A DNA stretch of 45,762 bases from Stenotrophomonas beteli (GCF_001431665.1 NZ_LLXV01000018.1:1-45762), one strand, 5' to 3'; positions 19,938 through 28,725 are shown, counted from the stretch's first letter. Notes: generated by a model from the letters alone, not told the origin. Made by a program: numbers and translations.

Positions 19938-20900
19938 TCAGGCGTGGCCCGAGCCTTCCTTCGGCGGGTACTTCAGGCTCAGCACCACGGTGGCGGCGAT
20001 GATCACCGCGACCACGCCCAGCGAGACCGGAGTCGGGATCTTGAACAGGTCGATGATCATCATCTTGATGCCGATGAAGCCCAGCACCAGCGCCAGGCCG
20101 TACGGCAGCAGGTGGAAGCGGTCGGCCATGCCGGCCAGCAGGAAGAACATCGCACGCAGGCCCAGCACCGCGAACACGTTGGAGGTAAGCACGATGAACG
20201 GGTCGGTGGTGATCGCGAAAATCGCCGGGATGCTGTCCACCGCGAAGATCACGTCGGTGACTGCGATCAGGATCAGCACCGCGAACAGCGGGGTGAACCA
20301 GCGCACGCCATCACGCGTCACGCTCAGCGCGTTGCCTTCGTAGTTCGGCAGCAGGCGCAGGTGCTTGCGCATCCAGCGCAGGGCCGGGTTGCTCTCAAGA
20401 TCCGGCTCCTGGCCGGCGGCGAACCACATCTTCCAGCCGGTGAACAGAAGGAAGGCGCCGAACACGTAGAGCAGCCAATGGAACTGGCTGATCAGCACGC
20501 TGCCAGCGAAGATCATGATCGTACGCAGCACGATCGCACCCAGGATGCCGATGATCAGCACCTTCTGGCGCTGCTCCTCCGGCACCGCGAAGTAGCTCAT
20601 GATCATCAGGAAGACGAAGATGTTGTCTACCGCCAGTGCCTTCTCGACCAGGTAGCCGGTCAGGAACTCCAGGCCGACCTTGTTGGCCACCACCTGGCCG
20701 GCGGTCTCGTTGAGGTAGTACCAGAGACCGGCGTTGAACAGCAGGGCCAGCGCGACCCAGCCGATGGACCACCACAGGGCCTCCTTGAAAGTGACCTTGT
20801 GCGGGCCACCGTGGCGCATCAAGACGAGGTCGACCAGCAGGGCGATGACCACCACCGCTGCGAAGCCGCCCCACAACCACACGTTACCGATCGTCTGCAT
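19938..20900 (-). CDS. alx: TerC/Alx family membrane protein, probable manganese exporter
   Basis: A 320-residue TerC-family protein with about nine membrane helices. Landmarks: an early Asp in LLVDLVLM, AVDNIFVFLMIMSYFAV (the acidic residues expected to handle metal) and VIFAVDSIPAIFAITTDPFIVLTSN (the second acidic motif). Alx proteins are linked to manganese homeostasis and alkaline pH. The call is strengthened by a yybP-ykoY riboswitch just upstream. The ATG at 20900 gives the standard N-terminus MQTIGNVWLWGGF; the longer upstream frame only reads through the riboswitch. Metal specificity is inferred from family and riboswitch, not shown. Confidence 0.9.
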   Translation of the reverse strand: MQTIGNVWLWGGFAAVVVIALLVDLVLMRHGGPHKVTFKEALWWSIGWVALALLFNAGLWYYLNETAGQVVANKVGLEFLTGYLVEKALAVDNIFVFLMIMSYFAVPEEQRQKVLIIGILGAIVLRTIMIFAGSVLISQFHWLLYVFGAFLLFTGWKMWFAAGQEPDLESNPALRWMRKHLRLLPNYEGNALSVTRDGVRWFTPLFAVLILIAVTDVIFAVDSIPAIFAITTDPFIVLTSNVFAVLGLRAMFFLLAGMADRFHLLPYGLALVLGFIGIKMMIIDLFKIPTPVSLGVVAVIIAATVVLSLKYPPKEGSGHA

Positions 20901-20984
20901 TGGGAATGTCCGTTGGAAAAGTGAATGCCAGGCCGGACGGCGAGGATCTGCAACGGAGGATCGGGAGGGGGATCCAGGGACAGA

Positions 20985-21100
20985 GCTTCGCCGGTACGGC
21001 GAAGGTCTCGCTCGCAGTTCCAGTCGGCTGGAACTGCCGTTGCACCGGAGCCTGCGGGCTCGAAATGACGGCGACAACGTCTGGGAGCTACTCCCCTTCT
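20985..21100 (-). promoter_or_regulatory. yybP-ykoY manganese riboswitch upstream of the TerC/Alx gene
   Basis: On the minus strand the leader contains AGAAGGGGAGTAGCTCCC (21082-21099), the 5' signature of this aptamer, and GCGAGCGAGACCTTCGCC (20998-21015), its 3' signature. Two hairpin arms lie between them, including GCAGTTCCAG/CTGGAACTGC (21014-21039). The 3' half can pair alternatively in CTTCGCCG GTA CGGCGAAG (20986-21004), a plausible switch hairpin. No T-run follows, so control could be at translation or by Rho. It ends about 85 bases before the ATG. Confidence 0.85.
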
Positions 21101-21148
21101 GGCGCCGATTCTGCCGTCTGCCCGGGCCGCCGTCAAATGGGGAGGCCA

Positions 21149-21224
21149 GGGGTCGGATCCCCAAAGGGGCTCCGACCCCATCGTCGCCACACTGGGGTCA
21201 GTGCCCCTGCGGGGATCTGACCCC
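21149..21224. repeat. GGGGTC-type intergenic palindromes (pair)
   Basis: A first unit at 21149-21179 (GGGGTCGGATCCCC ... CTCCGACCCC) and a second at 21194-21224 (GGGGTCAGTGCCCC ... GATCTGACCCC). It lies between the riboswitch leader and the divergent rRNA methyltransferase gene; 21101-21148 shows nothing else. Confidence 0.7.
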
Positions 21225-21247
21225 GGCGCCCGGTTTACAATAGGTGG

Positions 21248-22417
21248 ATGAATACCCCCCTTCCGATTGTCCGCCTCAAGAACGCGTGGCGTTCCAGCCA
21301 CCCGTGGATATTCCAGAAACTGGTCGAGAAGCCGACCGTCCGGCCCAAGCCCGGTTCCATCGTCGACGTGGTCGGCATCGATGGCGAGTTCATTGGCCGG
21401 GGGTTCTACAACGGGCACTCGCGCATTGCCGTGCGCATCCTTGAAACCGATCAGCACGTGCCGGTCGATGCCGGCTGGTTCTCGCGCAAGATCGCCCAGG
21501 CGGTGTCGCTGCGCCGTGAGGTGCTCAAGCTCGATGCGGTCTCCGATGCCTGGCGCGTGGTGCACAGCGAAGGCGATGGCCTGTCCGGCCTGGTGGTGGA
21601 TCGCTACGGCGACCTGGTGGTGGTGGAGTTCTTCGCCGCCGGCATGTTCCGCCACCGCGAGTGGATCTACGACGCGCTGCGCGAGCAGTTCCCGGGCTGC
21701 CGTTTCCACAGCTTCGCCGACGAGCACGTGCAGAAGCAGGAGAGCTTCGACTTCCACGGCAACACCACCACCGAAGCGGCGGTGATCACCGAGTACGGCA
21801 TCAGGTTCCGTGCCGACCCGGCCGGCGCGCACAAGACCGGCTTCTTTGCCGACCAGCGCGAAAACCGCCAATGGCTGAGCCAGCAGGTGGAAGGCAAGAG
21901 CGTGCTGGACCTGTGCTGCAACACCGGCGGCTTCGCCGTGTACGCAGCAGCGCGTGGCGCTTCGGACGTGGTCGGCATCGACATCGATGAGGACGTCATC
22001 CAGATCGCCAAGGGCAATTCGCGCCTGAACAACGTGCGCCCGAAATTCGTCCAGTCCGACATCTTCCCGTGGCTGCGCGACGCTGCCAACCGTGGTGAGC
22101 AGTACGACGTGGTGATCCTGGACCCGGCGAAGATGACCCGCGACCGTGACCAGGTGATCACCGCGCTGAAGAAGTACCTGGACATGAACAAGCTGGCGCT
22201 GGGCGTGGTCAAGCCCGGTGGCCTGTTCGCCACGTTCTCCTGCACCGGCCTGGTGGCCGAGGATCAGTTCCTCGACATGCTGCGCCGCGCGGCGTACTTC
22301 TCCGGCCGCACGATCCAGATCCTGAAGGTGGCCGGTGCCGGTCCGGACCATCCGTTCATGGCCCACGTGCAGGAATCGCGTTACCTCAAGGCCGTGTTCT
22401 GCCGCGTGGTCGACTGA
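21248..22417 (+). CDS. rlmI: Class I SAM-dependent rRNA methyltransferase, RlmI-like (23S rRNA C1962 m5C)
   Basis: 389 residues, with the RlmI layout: an N-terminal PUA domain (1-75, LKNAWRSSHPWIFQKLVEKP), a central small domain (about 80-190), then a Rossmann methyltransferase domain. The SAM-binding motif is DLCCNTGGFAVYAA (about 220-233), followed by VVGIDIDE. The substrate-side motif is VVILDPAKMTRD, and FSCTGLVAEDQF supplies the likely catalytic cysteine. The ATG at 21248 has only an AGGTGG touching it, so initiation is probably weak. An SMAG unit follows after 13 bases. The exact target base is assigned by family resemblance. Confidence 0.88.
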   Translation: MNTPLPIVRLKNAWRSSHPWIFQKLVEKPTVRPKPGSIVDVVGIDGEFIGRGFYNGHSRIAVRILETDQHVPVDAGWFSRKIAQAVSLRREVLKLDAVSDAWRVVHSEGDGLSGLVVDRYGDLVVVEFFAAGMFRHREWIYDALREQFPGCRFHSFADEHVQKQESFDFHGNTTTEAAVITEYGIRFRADPAGAHKTGFFADQRENRQWLSQQVEGKSVLDLCCNTGGFAVYAAARGASDVVGIDIDEDVIQIAKGNSRLNNVRPKFVQSDIFPWLRDAANRGEQYDVVILDPAKMTRDRDQVITALKKYLDMNKLALGVVKPGGLFATFSCTGLVAEDQFLDMLRRAAYFSGRTIQILKVAGAGPDHPFMAHVQESRYLKAVFCRVVD

Positions 22418-22430
22418 TTCGCCGATACCT

Positions 22431-22579
22431 GTAGAGCCGAGCCCACGCTCGGCTGATCTGCCCGGCGGAGATGCGCCGGGCATGAATCATCTCCACTGCC
22501 CGGCGGCAAGCTTCCCGCGCATTGCGATGCGTAGGTGAAAATGGCGCCCCATTGATCAGGGGGCGCGGCTCGGCTCTAC
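22431..22579. repeat. Composite SMAG element with inverted GTAGAGCCGAGC ends
   Basis: The left end is GTAGAGCCGAGC CCAC GCTCGGCT (22431-22454). The right end is GCGGCTCGGCTCTAC (22565-22579), the inverse of the left start. Inside are a 9-base-stem hairpin (TGCCCGGCG/CGCCGGGCA, 22459-22482) and another (GCGCCCC/GGGGCGC, near 22543-22565). No gene lies in the gap 22418-22633. Confidence 0.65.
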
Positions 22580-22633
22580 AAATTGGCCGGGCTCGGCGCT
22601 ATGGTCGGCTCTTCCCAACACCGGTAAGAGCCC

Positions 22634-23869
22634 ATGCCATCGTTGCGCCACCTGTCCGTCGTGCTTGCCGTGGCGCTGTGCGCACCGCTGTCGGCCCACG
22701 CCATCGAGTTCAGCACGCAGGAACTGGCCCGCGCCAAGTCCCTGCAGCAGCGCCTGGTCACGCTCGACAGCCATCTGGATACGCCGGCCAACTTCGGCCG
22801 CAGCGGCTTTGACATCGAGCAGCGTCACGACCGCAACGCCCTTTCGCAGGTGGATTACCCGCGCATGGTCGAAGGCGCGCTGGACGGCGGCTTCTGGGCG
22901 ATCTACACCGATCAGGGCGACCGCAGCGCCGCCGCGCATCTGGCCGAGCGTGACCATGGCCTGCAGCGGCTGATGCAGATCCGCGAAATGCTGGCCGCCA
23001 ACCCCGAGCGTTTCGCGCTGGCATTGACCGCCGATGATGCGGCGCGGATCAAGGCGGCTGGCAAGCGCGTGGTCTACATCAGCATGGAAAACGCCAGCCC
23101 GCTGGTGGCCGACCCCAGCCTGCTCTCGTTCTACCATCGCGCCGGCCTGCGCCTGCTCAGCACCGTGCACTTCGCCAACAACGAGTTCGCCGATTCGGCC
23201 ACCGACCCCAAGGGGGCGGAGTGGAAAGGCTTGAGTCCGGCCGGAAAGGACCTGGTGCGGCAGGCGGTGAAGCTGGGCATCGTCATCGACCAGTCGCATG
23301 CCTCTGATGCGGTGTTCGATGACCTGCTGGCAATGATGCCGGTGCCGTTCGTGCTCTCGCACAGCTCGGCCAAGGCCATCTACGACCACCCGCGCAACCT
23401 CGACGATGCGCGCCTGCGCAAGCTGGCCAAGGCCGGTGGCGTGATCCAGGTCAATGCCTATGGGGGTTACCTGATCGACACGGCCAAGACCCCCGAGCGC
23501 AAGCAGGCCGAGGAAGCGCTCAGCAAGCAGCTGGGCGGCTGGGAAGGCATGGGCATCGAGCAGGGCGTCGCGCTGCTCAAGGCCGAGCAGGCGCTGGACC
23601 ACGAGCACCCGGTGCGCCACGCCAGCCTGGACGACTTCTTCGCCCACTTCGAGCACATCCTCAAGGTGGCCGGCCCCGAACACGTGGGCATCGGCCTGGA
23701 CTGGGATGGCGGCGGCGGCCTGAGCGATCTGCCTGATGTCAGCCAGCTGCCGAAGATTACCGCCTGGCTGCTGCGCAAGGGCTACACCGAGCAGCAGATT
23801 GCCGGCATCTGGGGCGGCAACCTGCTGCGGGTGATGCGTCAGGCGCAGGAGTACGCCGCTGCTCCGTAG
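22634..23869 (+). CDS. Dipeptidase, peptidase family M19 (renal dipeptidase-like), exported
   Basis: A zinc-dependent dipeptidase; family members cut L-L and some L-D dipeptides, in bacteria often for peptide uptake or wall-peptide turnover. 411 residues. The signal peptide (SVVLAVALCAPLSAHA) is cleaved near residue 23. The metal site starts with DSHLDT (Asp45, His47, Asp49). YISMENASPL carries the bridging Glu. VIDQSHASDAVFDD and VLSHSSAKAI carry further His ligands. HVGIGLDWDGGGG is the C-terminal family signature. The stop codon TAG is part of an SMAG repeat. It is a single gene. Confidence 0.92.
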   Translation: MPSLRHLSVVLAVALCAPLSAHAIEFSTQELARAKSLQQRLVTLDSHLDTPANFGRSGFDIEQRHDRNALSQVDYPRMVEGALDGGFWAIYTDQGDRSAAAHLAERDHGLQRLMQIREMLAANPERFALALTADDAARIKAAGKRVVYISMENASPLVADPSLLSFYHRAGLRLLSTVHFANNEFADSATDPKGAEWKGLSPAGKDLVRQAVKLGIVIDQSHASDAVFDDLLAMMPVPFVLSHSSAKAIYDHPRNLDDARLRKLAKAGGVIQVNAYGGYLIDTAKTPERKQAEEALSKQLGGWEGMGIEQGVALLKAEQALDHEHPVRHASLDDFFAHFEHILKVAGPEHVGIGLDWDGGGGLSDLPDVSQLPKITAWLLRKGYTEQQIAGIWGGNLLRVMRQAQEYAAAP

Positions 23870-23928
23870 AGTCGAGCCATGCTCGACTGCTTTCGATAGG
23901 CACCGCGTGAGTCGAGCATGGCTCGACT
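23866..23928. repeat. Pair of SMAG palindromes (GTAGAGTCGAGC type)
   Basis: First unit 23866-23888: GTAG, then AGTCGAGC CAT GCTCGACT. Second unit 23910-23928: AGTCGAGC ATG GCTCGACT in the inverse orientation. The GTAG of the first supplies the stop codon of the dipeptidase gene. The same subtype recurs at 45662. Confidence 0.75.
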
Positions 23929-23964
23929 CCACAGAGGGGCGCCGGGCCATGCCCGGCGGCGCCC

Positions 23965-25392
23965 TTATTTCGCGATCAGCGCATGGCGGCGGCTGTACAG
24001 GAAATACAGCACCAGGCCGGCCAGGTTCCACAGCAGGAAGTACAGCTGGGTGCTGTGCGGCAGGCTGATGAACAGGTAGATGCAGCCCAGCGCGGCCAGC
24101 GGGCCGACCACGAAGGCCAGCGGCGTGCGGAAGGTGCGCTCGCGGTTCGGCTCGCGCAGGCGCAGCACCACCAGGCAGATGCCCACTGCGGTGAACGCGG
24201 CCAGGGTACCGGCGTTGGCCAGCGCGGCGATCTCGTCCAGGCGCGCCACACCGGCCAGCGCCGACACCACCACCGCGGTGAACAGCGTGGTCGCCACCGG
24301 CGTGCCGGTGCGTGCGTTGACCTTGGACAGGCCACGCGGCAGCAGGCCGTCGCGGCTCATCACGAAGAAGATGCGGCTCTGGCCGTACAGGAAGGCCAGC
24401 AGCACCGTCGGCAGCGCGATGATCGCGATCACGCCGATCACCATCGCGGCGGTCGGATGGCCCAGCTGGCGCATGATCAGCGCCAGCGGCTCGGCGCTGT
24501 GGCCGAACACGGCGTAGCTCATCGCACCCACGGCGGCCAGCGCCACCAGCACGTAGACGATGGTGCAGCCGATCATCGAACCGATGATGCCGATCGACAG
24601 GTCACGGCCCGGGTTCTTGGTTTCCTCGGCAGCGGTGGAGATCGCATCGAAGCCGTAGAAGGCGAAGAAGATGATCGCCGCCGCGGCCATCACGCCATGC
24701 TCGACGCCATCGGGGCCGATCGACTTGGCGAAGCCATAGGGCATGAACGGCTGCAGGTTGCTGCTGTCGAACGCCGGCAGGGCCACCGCCACGAAGATCG
24801 CCAGCGCGATCAGCTTGAACACCACCAGGATGGCATTGAGCGTCGCGCTTTCCTTGGTACCGGCCATCAGCATGCCGGCCACCAGCCAGGTGATGATGAT
24901 GGCGGGCAGGTTGATCATGCCGCCTTCCACGTGCGGGCCGGCCGCAAGCCACGCCGGCAGGTGCACGTTCCAGCCGAACTGGGTGTGCACCCATTCAAGG
25001 AAGCCGACGAAATAGCCCGACCAGCCCACCGCCACCGTACTCACCACCAGCGAGTACTCCAGGATCAGGCTCCAGCCCACCACCCAGGCGAACACCTCGC
25101 CCAGCGCGCTGTAGCTGTAGGTGTAGGCACTGCCGGCGGCCGGCATCATGGTCGACAGCTCGGCGTAGGACAGCGCCGCGCAGGCACACACTGCGCCGGC
25201 GATGGCAAAGGAGATCAACACGGCCGGGCCGGCCAGGTTGGCACCGACGCCGATCAGCGTATAGATGCCGGTACCGACGATGGCGCCAATGCCCAGCGCG
25301 ATCAGGTGCGGCCAGCTGAGCGTGGGAACCAGGCGCCTGCCGGCTTCATGGACGGTGACGGAATCTAGGGACTTGCGCCGGAGCAGGGACAT
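23965..25392 (-). CDS. APC family amino acid permease
   Basis: A 475-residue amino acid/polyamine/organocation transporter with about 12 membrane helices. The first helix carries the substrate-binding glycine motif (IALGIGAIVGTGIYTLIGV). ISFAIAGAVCACAALSYAEL follows, the typical second and third helix region. FFAFYGFDAISTAAEETKNP (about residues 240-260) is the conserved helix-6 to loop motif. It resembles the cationic amino acid transporter (YfnA/CAT) branch, but the substrate cannot be read from the sequence. The ATG at 25392 gives MSLLRRKSLDSV; an upstream in-frame ATG would only add a non-conserved stretch. Confidence 0.9.
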   Translation of the reverse strand: MSLLRRKSLDSVTVHEAGRRLVPTLSWPHLIALGIGAIVGTGIYTLIGVGANLAGPAVLISFAIAGAVCACAALSYAELSTMMPAAGSAYTYSYSALGEVFAWVVGWSLILEYSLVVSTVAVGWSGYFVGFLEWVHTQFGWNVHLPAWLAAGPHVEGGMINLPAIIITWLVAGMLMAGTKESATLNAILVVFKLIALAIFVAVALPAFDSSNLQPFMPYGFAKSIGPDGVEHGVMAAAAIIFFAFYGFDAISTAAEETKNPGRDLSIGIIGSMIGCTIVYVLVALAAVGAMSYAVFGHSAEPLALIMRQLGHPTAAMVIGVIAIIALPTVLLAFLYGQSRIFFVMSRDGLLPRGLSKVNARTGTPVATTLFTAVVVSALAGVARLDEIAALANAGTLAAFTAVGICLVVLRLREPNRERTFRTPLAFVVGPLAALGCIYLFISLPHSTQLYFLLWNLAGLVLYFLYSRRHALIAK

Positions 25393-25556
25393 GCAGGCCT
25401 CGGAAGGGGTGACTGAGAACGACAAGTCCCCGAGTGTGACCGAACGCAGCGCAGCATTGCCACTGACGGGTGTCATGCCCGACATGCCGCGCGCTGCACT
25501 GCGACCAGGCTGCCGGAATCGGCATAAAGCAGGCCGGACCCGTGCACCGGGCGAGG

Positions 25557-25976
25557 TCAGGGCGTGCCGGGCCAGTGGCAGCCGTCTTCCTGCCAGGCTT
25601 CGACGTCATCGTGGAAAGAGGTCCTGCGCCCGTCACGGGCACGCTCATAGCTCAGCTCCAGCACCAGCGCGCCCTGGGTACTCAGCAGATAGCGGCCGTT
25701 GAGGCGCCCGTCGATGCGCTCTTCCCACACGCTGTCGAACTGGTAGGGGCGATCTTCGGCCAGCACCGTGGTCTCCATCGAAACCTGGCGCAGCCTCAGG
25801 CGGTCACGTTGTCCTGCGTAGCGCACGTCGGCGCCGCCGCCCGCCAGCCAGCGCCATTCCAGATGGATGCGGTCATCGCGACCGCCGCTCAGGCAGCGAT
25901 GGTCGTGCACGGGCGCGGCGGACGCAGCACCGGCCGTCAACAGCAACGCACCGAACGCCGCCTGCCGGGCCTTCAT
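25557..25976 (-). CDS. Exported protein of unknown function
   Basis: 139 residues with a clear signal peptide (QAAFGALLLTAGAASA, cut near residue 21). The mature part has a beta-rich look (HLEWRWLAGGGADVRYAG, RYLLSTQGALVLELSY) and only two cysteines (in HRCLSG and DGCHWPG), perhaps a disulfide. No family recognised. Its ATG overlaps the stop of the LysE-type gene upstream by 4 bases, so the two are probably translated from one message. The real coding frame is supported by this coupling and by the signal peptide. Confidence 0.75.
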   Translation of the reverse strand: MKARQAAFGALLLTAGAASAAPVHDHRCLSGGRDDRIHLEWRWLAGGGADVRYAGQRDRLRLRQVSMETTVLAEDRPYQFDSVWEERIDGRLNGRYLLSTQGALVLELSYERARDGRRTSFHDDVEAWQEDGCHWPGTP

Positions 25977-26602
25977 CCGTTCAGCCCCAGGCGGATGCCG
26001 AAGCCGACCAGGAACAGGCCGGCCACGCGGCGCAGCGCATCGCTGATCCGCGGGTGCTGGATCAACCGGCGACGGGCCAGGTTGCCCACGCCGATCAGCA
26101 TCGAGCAGTAAGCGATGCTGACCACCAGGATGATGCCGGCCAGCGCGGCGAAGGTGGCGATGCCCTGGTGCGCCTTCGGGTCGATGAACAACGGCAGGAA
26201 CGCCATGTAGAACAGGATGGCCTTCGGGTTGAGCAGGCTGACCAGGATCGCCTGCTGGAAGTAGCGGCCCGGCTGCATGCGGATCGGACCGGCGTCACCG
26301 CCCTCGTGCTTCGGCGTGCGCAGCAGGCTGATGCCCACCCACACCAGGTAGGCCGCACCGAGGTACTGCACGGCGTGGAACACCAGCGGGTTGGCCTTCA
26401 GCAGCGCCGCCACACCGGCCAGGGCCAGCCACATCAGGATCTGGTCGCCGACCAGCAGGCCGGCCAGTGCGGTGTAGCCACCGCGCACGCCGCCACGACC
26501 GGTGGCGGTCAGCAGAGTGAACGTGCCGGGGCCGGGCAGGGCGAGAAACACCAGCACGGCGACCAGAAACGTCCACAGATCCTGGATGCCCATCCACGGC
26601 AT
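25973..26602 (-). CDS. LysE/RhtB family amino acid exporter
   Basis: 209 residues, about six membrane helices. The N-terminal family motif is FLALPGPGTFTLLTATGRGG (about residues 18-37). Near the middle is AAYLVWVGISLLRTP, and QAILVSLLNPKAILFYMAFLP is the other typical LysE/RhtB block. These proteins export amino acids or homoserine-like compounds; the substrate here is unknown. The ATG at 26602 gives MPWMGIQDLW, a typical N-terminus. The LysR regulator gene ends 14 bases upstream on the same strand. The downstream exported protein overlaps its stop. Confidence 0.9.
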   Translation of the reverse strand: MPWMGIQDLWTFLVAVLVFLALPGPGTFTLLTATGRGGVRGGYTALAGLLVGDQILMWLALAGVAALLKANPLVFHAVQYLGAAYLVWVGISLLRTPKHEGGDAGPIRMQPGRYFQQAILVSLLNPKAILFYMAFLPLFIDPKAHQGIATFAALAGIILVVSIAYCSMLIGVGNLARRRLIQHPRISDALRRVAGLFLVGFGIRLGLNG

Positions 26603-26616
26603 GGCGGCGTTCTCTG

Positions 26617-27588
26617 TTACGGGGGGCCGCCATTGTCGGTCAGCGCCGGGGTTGGCGACAGGGGGCCGGCAGGCCCTTCGGGCATGCCGGACAGCAGCGG
26701 TTGCAGGTGCTGGCGCAGCTGAGCGTGCAACTGCCGAACCGCGGGCGAGAACTGCTTGCGGTGCGGGCACACCAGCTGCAGCGGAATGTGGCTGCCGACG
26801 CCATCGAGCAGCAGCTGCAGGCGCCCGGCCAGCACGTCCTCGCGCAGGTCCAGCCAGGATTTGTAGGTGATGCCTTCGCCGGCTACGGCCCAGCGCCGCA
26901 CCACATCGGCGTCATCGCAGACCAGGGGGCCGCGCACCGGGATCACCACCCGGCGCCCGTCGACGTCGAACGACCAGCGATCGTAGGCGCGGCCACTGAG
27001 CTGGTAGACCAGGCAATCCTGCTCGCGCAGATCGTCCAGGCGCGCAGGCGTGCCGCGCCGCCGCAGGTAATCGGGCGAGGCGGCCAGCACGCGGCGGTTG
27101 CCCTCCAGCAGTGGCAGGGCGACATAGCTGGCGTCATCGAAGTGGCCGATGCGGATCGCCACGTCCACCGGGTCGCGGAACACATCGGCCACTTCATCAG
27201 ACAGGCGCAGGTGCAGGCGCAACCGCGGGTGCGCAGCACGGAACGCAGTCAGCCACGGCAGCAGCAGGTTGCGGCCGAAGTCCGACGGTGCCGACAGCTG
27301 CAGGGTGCCATGCAGTTCGGCGTCCTCGCCCTGCACCCGGGCCTGGCCTTCGCGCAGGGTGGCCAGCACCTCCTGCGCATAGGGCAGGTACAGCGCGCCC
27401 TCGCCGGTCAGGCGCAGGCTGCGGGTGGTGCGCACGAACAGGCGCAGGTCGAGTTCGCGTTCCAACCGCGCTACCGCAGCGGCCACCTGCCCGGGCAGCA
27501 GGTCGGCCTCGCGCGCGGCCTGCGAGAAGCTGCCCAGCGCAGCGGTGCGGACGAACAGCTGCAGGTCGTCGAAGCGGATCATCTTCAT
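26617..27588 (-). CDS. LysR family transcriptional regulator
   Basis: 323 residues. The N-terminal helix-turn-helix is at about 5-65 (FDDLQLFVRTAALGSFSQAAREADL, then VAAAVARLERELDLRLFVR). The C-terminal periplasmic-binding-like effector domain is at about 90-300. The sequence resembles the CrgA/DmlR group. It is divergent from the oxidoreductase gene at 27679 with a 90-base gap, the usual place for a LysR operator, so that enzyme is its probable target; the LysE exporter downstream could also be. No clear T-N11-A operator stood out. ATG at 27588; an internal ATG two codons later is also possible. Confidence 0.9.
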   Translation of the reverse strand: MKMIRFDDLQLFVRTAALGSFSQAAREADLLPGQVAAAVARLERELDLRLFVRTTRSLRLTGEGALYLPYAQEVLATLREGQARVQGEDAELHGTLQLSAPSDFGRNLLLPWLTAFRAAHPRLRLHLRLSDEVADVFRDPVDVAIRIGHFDDASYVALPLLEGNRRVLAASPDYLRRRGTPARLDDLREQDCLVYQLSGRAYDRWSFDVDGRRVVIPVRGPLVCDDADVVRRWAVAGEGITYKSWLDLREDVLAGRLQLLLDGVGSHIPLQLVCPHRKQFSPAVRQLHAQLRQHLQPLLSGMPEGPAGPLSPTPALTDNGGPP

Positions 27589-27678
27589 CGCCGGAGTGAA
27601 AGTGATGCCCGATTCTGCGCCTTTCTGAAGGTCTGTGCGTGGCGCAACCTGTCGCCTCCTCCCTACTGGACCGCCACC

Positions 27679-28686
27679 ATGCGCGCCATTGCCTACACCC
27701 ACGCCGGCCTGCCGATCGAAGATGCCCAGGCCCTGATCGACATCGAACTGGAACTGCCGCAGCCCGGCCCGCGCGACCTGCGCGTGGCGGTGCGCGCGGT
27801 GGCGGTGAACCCGGTCGACACCAAGGTCCGCCGCGGCGTGGCCACCGACGGCCCGCGCGTGCTGGGCTGGGATGCGGTGGGCATCGTCGACGCGGTGGGC
27901 AGCGAGGTGACCCTGTTCAAGCCCGGCGACGCGGTCTACTACGCCGGCGTCATTGATCGCCCGGGCAGCAATGCCGAGTACCAGCTGGTGGACGAGCGCA
28001 GCGTCGGCCGCAAGCCGGCCAGCCTCGACGATGCCGCCGCCGCCGCTTTGCCGCTGACCGCGATCACCGCCTGGGAGCTGCTGTTCGACCGCCTGCGCAT
28101 CCCCGAAGGCGGTGGCGAGGGCCAGACCCTGCTGGTGATCGGCGCCGCTGGTGGGGTTGGTTCAATCCTGGTGCAGCTGGCGCGGAAGCTGACCAGGTTG
28201 ACCGTGATCGGCACCGCCTCGCGTCCGGATACCCAGGACTGGGTGTACGCGATGGGCGCCCACCACGTCATCGACCACAGCCAGCCACTGGCCGAGGGCC
28301 TGGCACGGTTGGGCATCAGTGAGGTGCAGCACGTGGCCAGCCTGACCCATTCCGACCAGCACTACGCACAGATCGTGGAGCTGCTGGCGCCGCAGGGCCA
28401 GTTCGGTCTGATCGATGATCCGGGCCAGGTGGACGTGATGGCGCTCAAGCGCAAGGCGCTGTCGCTGCACTGGGAATCGATGTTCACCCGTCCGCTGTAC
28501 AGGACGGCGGACATGCAGCGCCAGCACGACCTGCTGAACCGGGTGGCCGAGCTGATCGATGCCGGTGTGCTGCAGACCACCCTCGGCGAGCACTTCGGCC
28601 GCATCGACGCGGCCAACCTGCGGCGCGCGCACGCGCTGCTGGAGAGCCACCGCGCCAAGGGCAAGATCGTGCTGGAAGGCTGGTAA
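27679..28686 (+). CDS. Zinc-type alcohol dehydrogenase / NADPH quinone oxidoreductase family protein
   Basis: 335 residues, medium-chain dehydrogenase fold. The N-terminal GroES-like catalytic domain (1-125) starts MRAIAYTHAGLPIED and carries AVNPVDTKVRRGV and VLGWDAVGIVDAVG. The nucleotide-binding Rossmann motif LLVIGAAGGVGSILVQLAR is at about 150-170. The cysteines of the structural zinc lobe are missing, as in zinc-free quinone oxidoreductases, so an NAD(P)H-dependent enone or quinone reductase is likely; the substrate is unknown. The start is the ATG at 27679, as the long open frame upstream lies antisense to the LysR gene. A GGGGTC palindrome follows its stop. Confidence 0.88.
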   Translation: MRAIAYTHAGLPIEDAQALIDIELELPQPGPRDLRVAVRAVAVNPVDTKVRRGVATDGPRVLGWDAVGIVDAVGSEVTLFKPGDAVYYAGVIDRPGSNAEYQLVDERSVGRKPASLDDAAAAALPLTAITAWELLFDRLRIPEGGGEGQTLLVIGAAGGVGSILVQLARKLTRLTVIGTASRPDTQDWVYAMGAHHVIDHSQPLAEGLARLGISEVQHVASLTHSDQHYAQIVELLAPQGQFGLIDDPGQVDVMALKRKALSLHWESMFTRPLYRTADMQRQHDLLNRVAELIDAGVLQTTLGEHFGRIDAANLRRAHALLESHRAKGKIVLEGW

Positions 28687-28725
28687 GCCCGGGTCGTTCC
28701 CGCGCACTTGGGGTCCGCGCCACTT

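Noticed and set aside
26701..27678. Upstream extension of the oxidoreductase frame
   Set aside because: It is antisense to the LysR gene; the conserved N-terminus MRAIAYTHAGLP starts at 27679.
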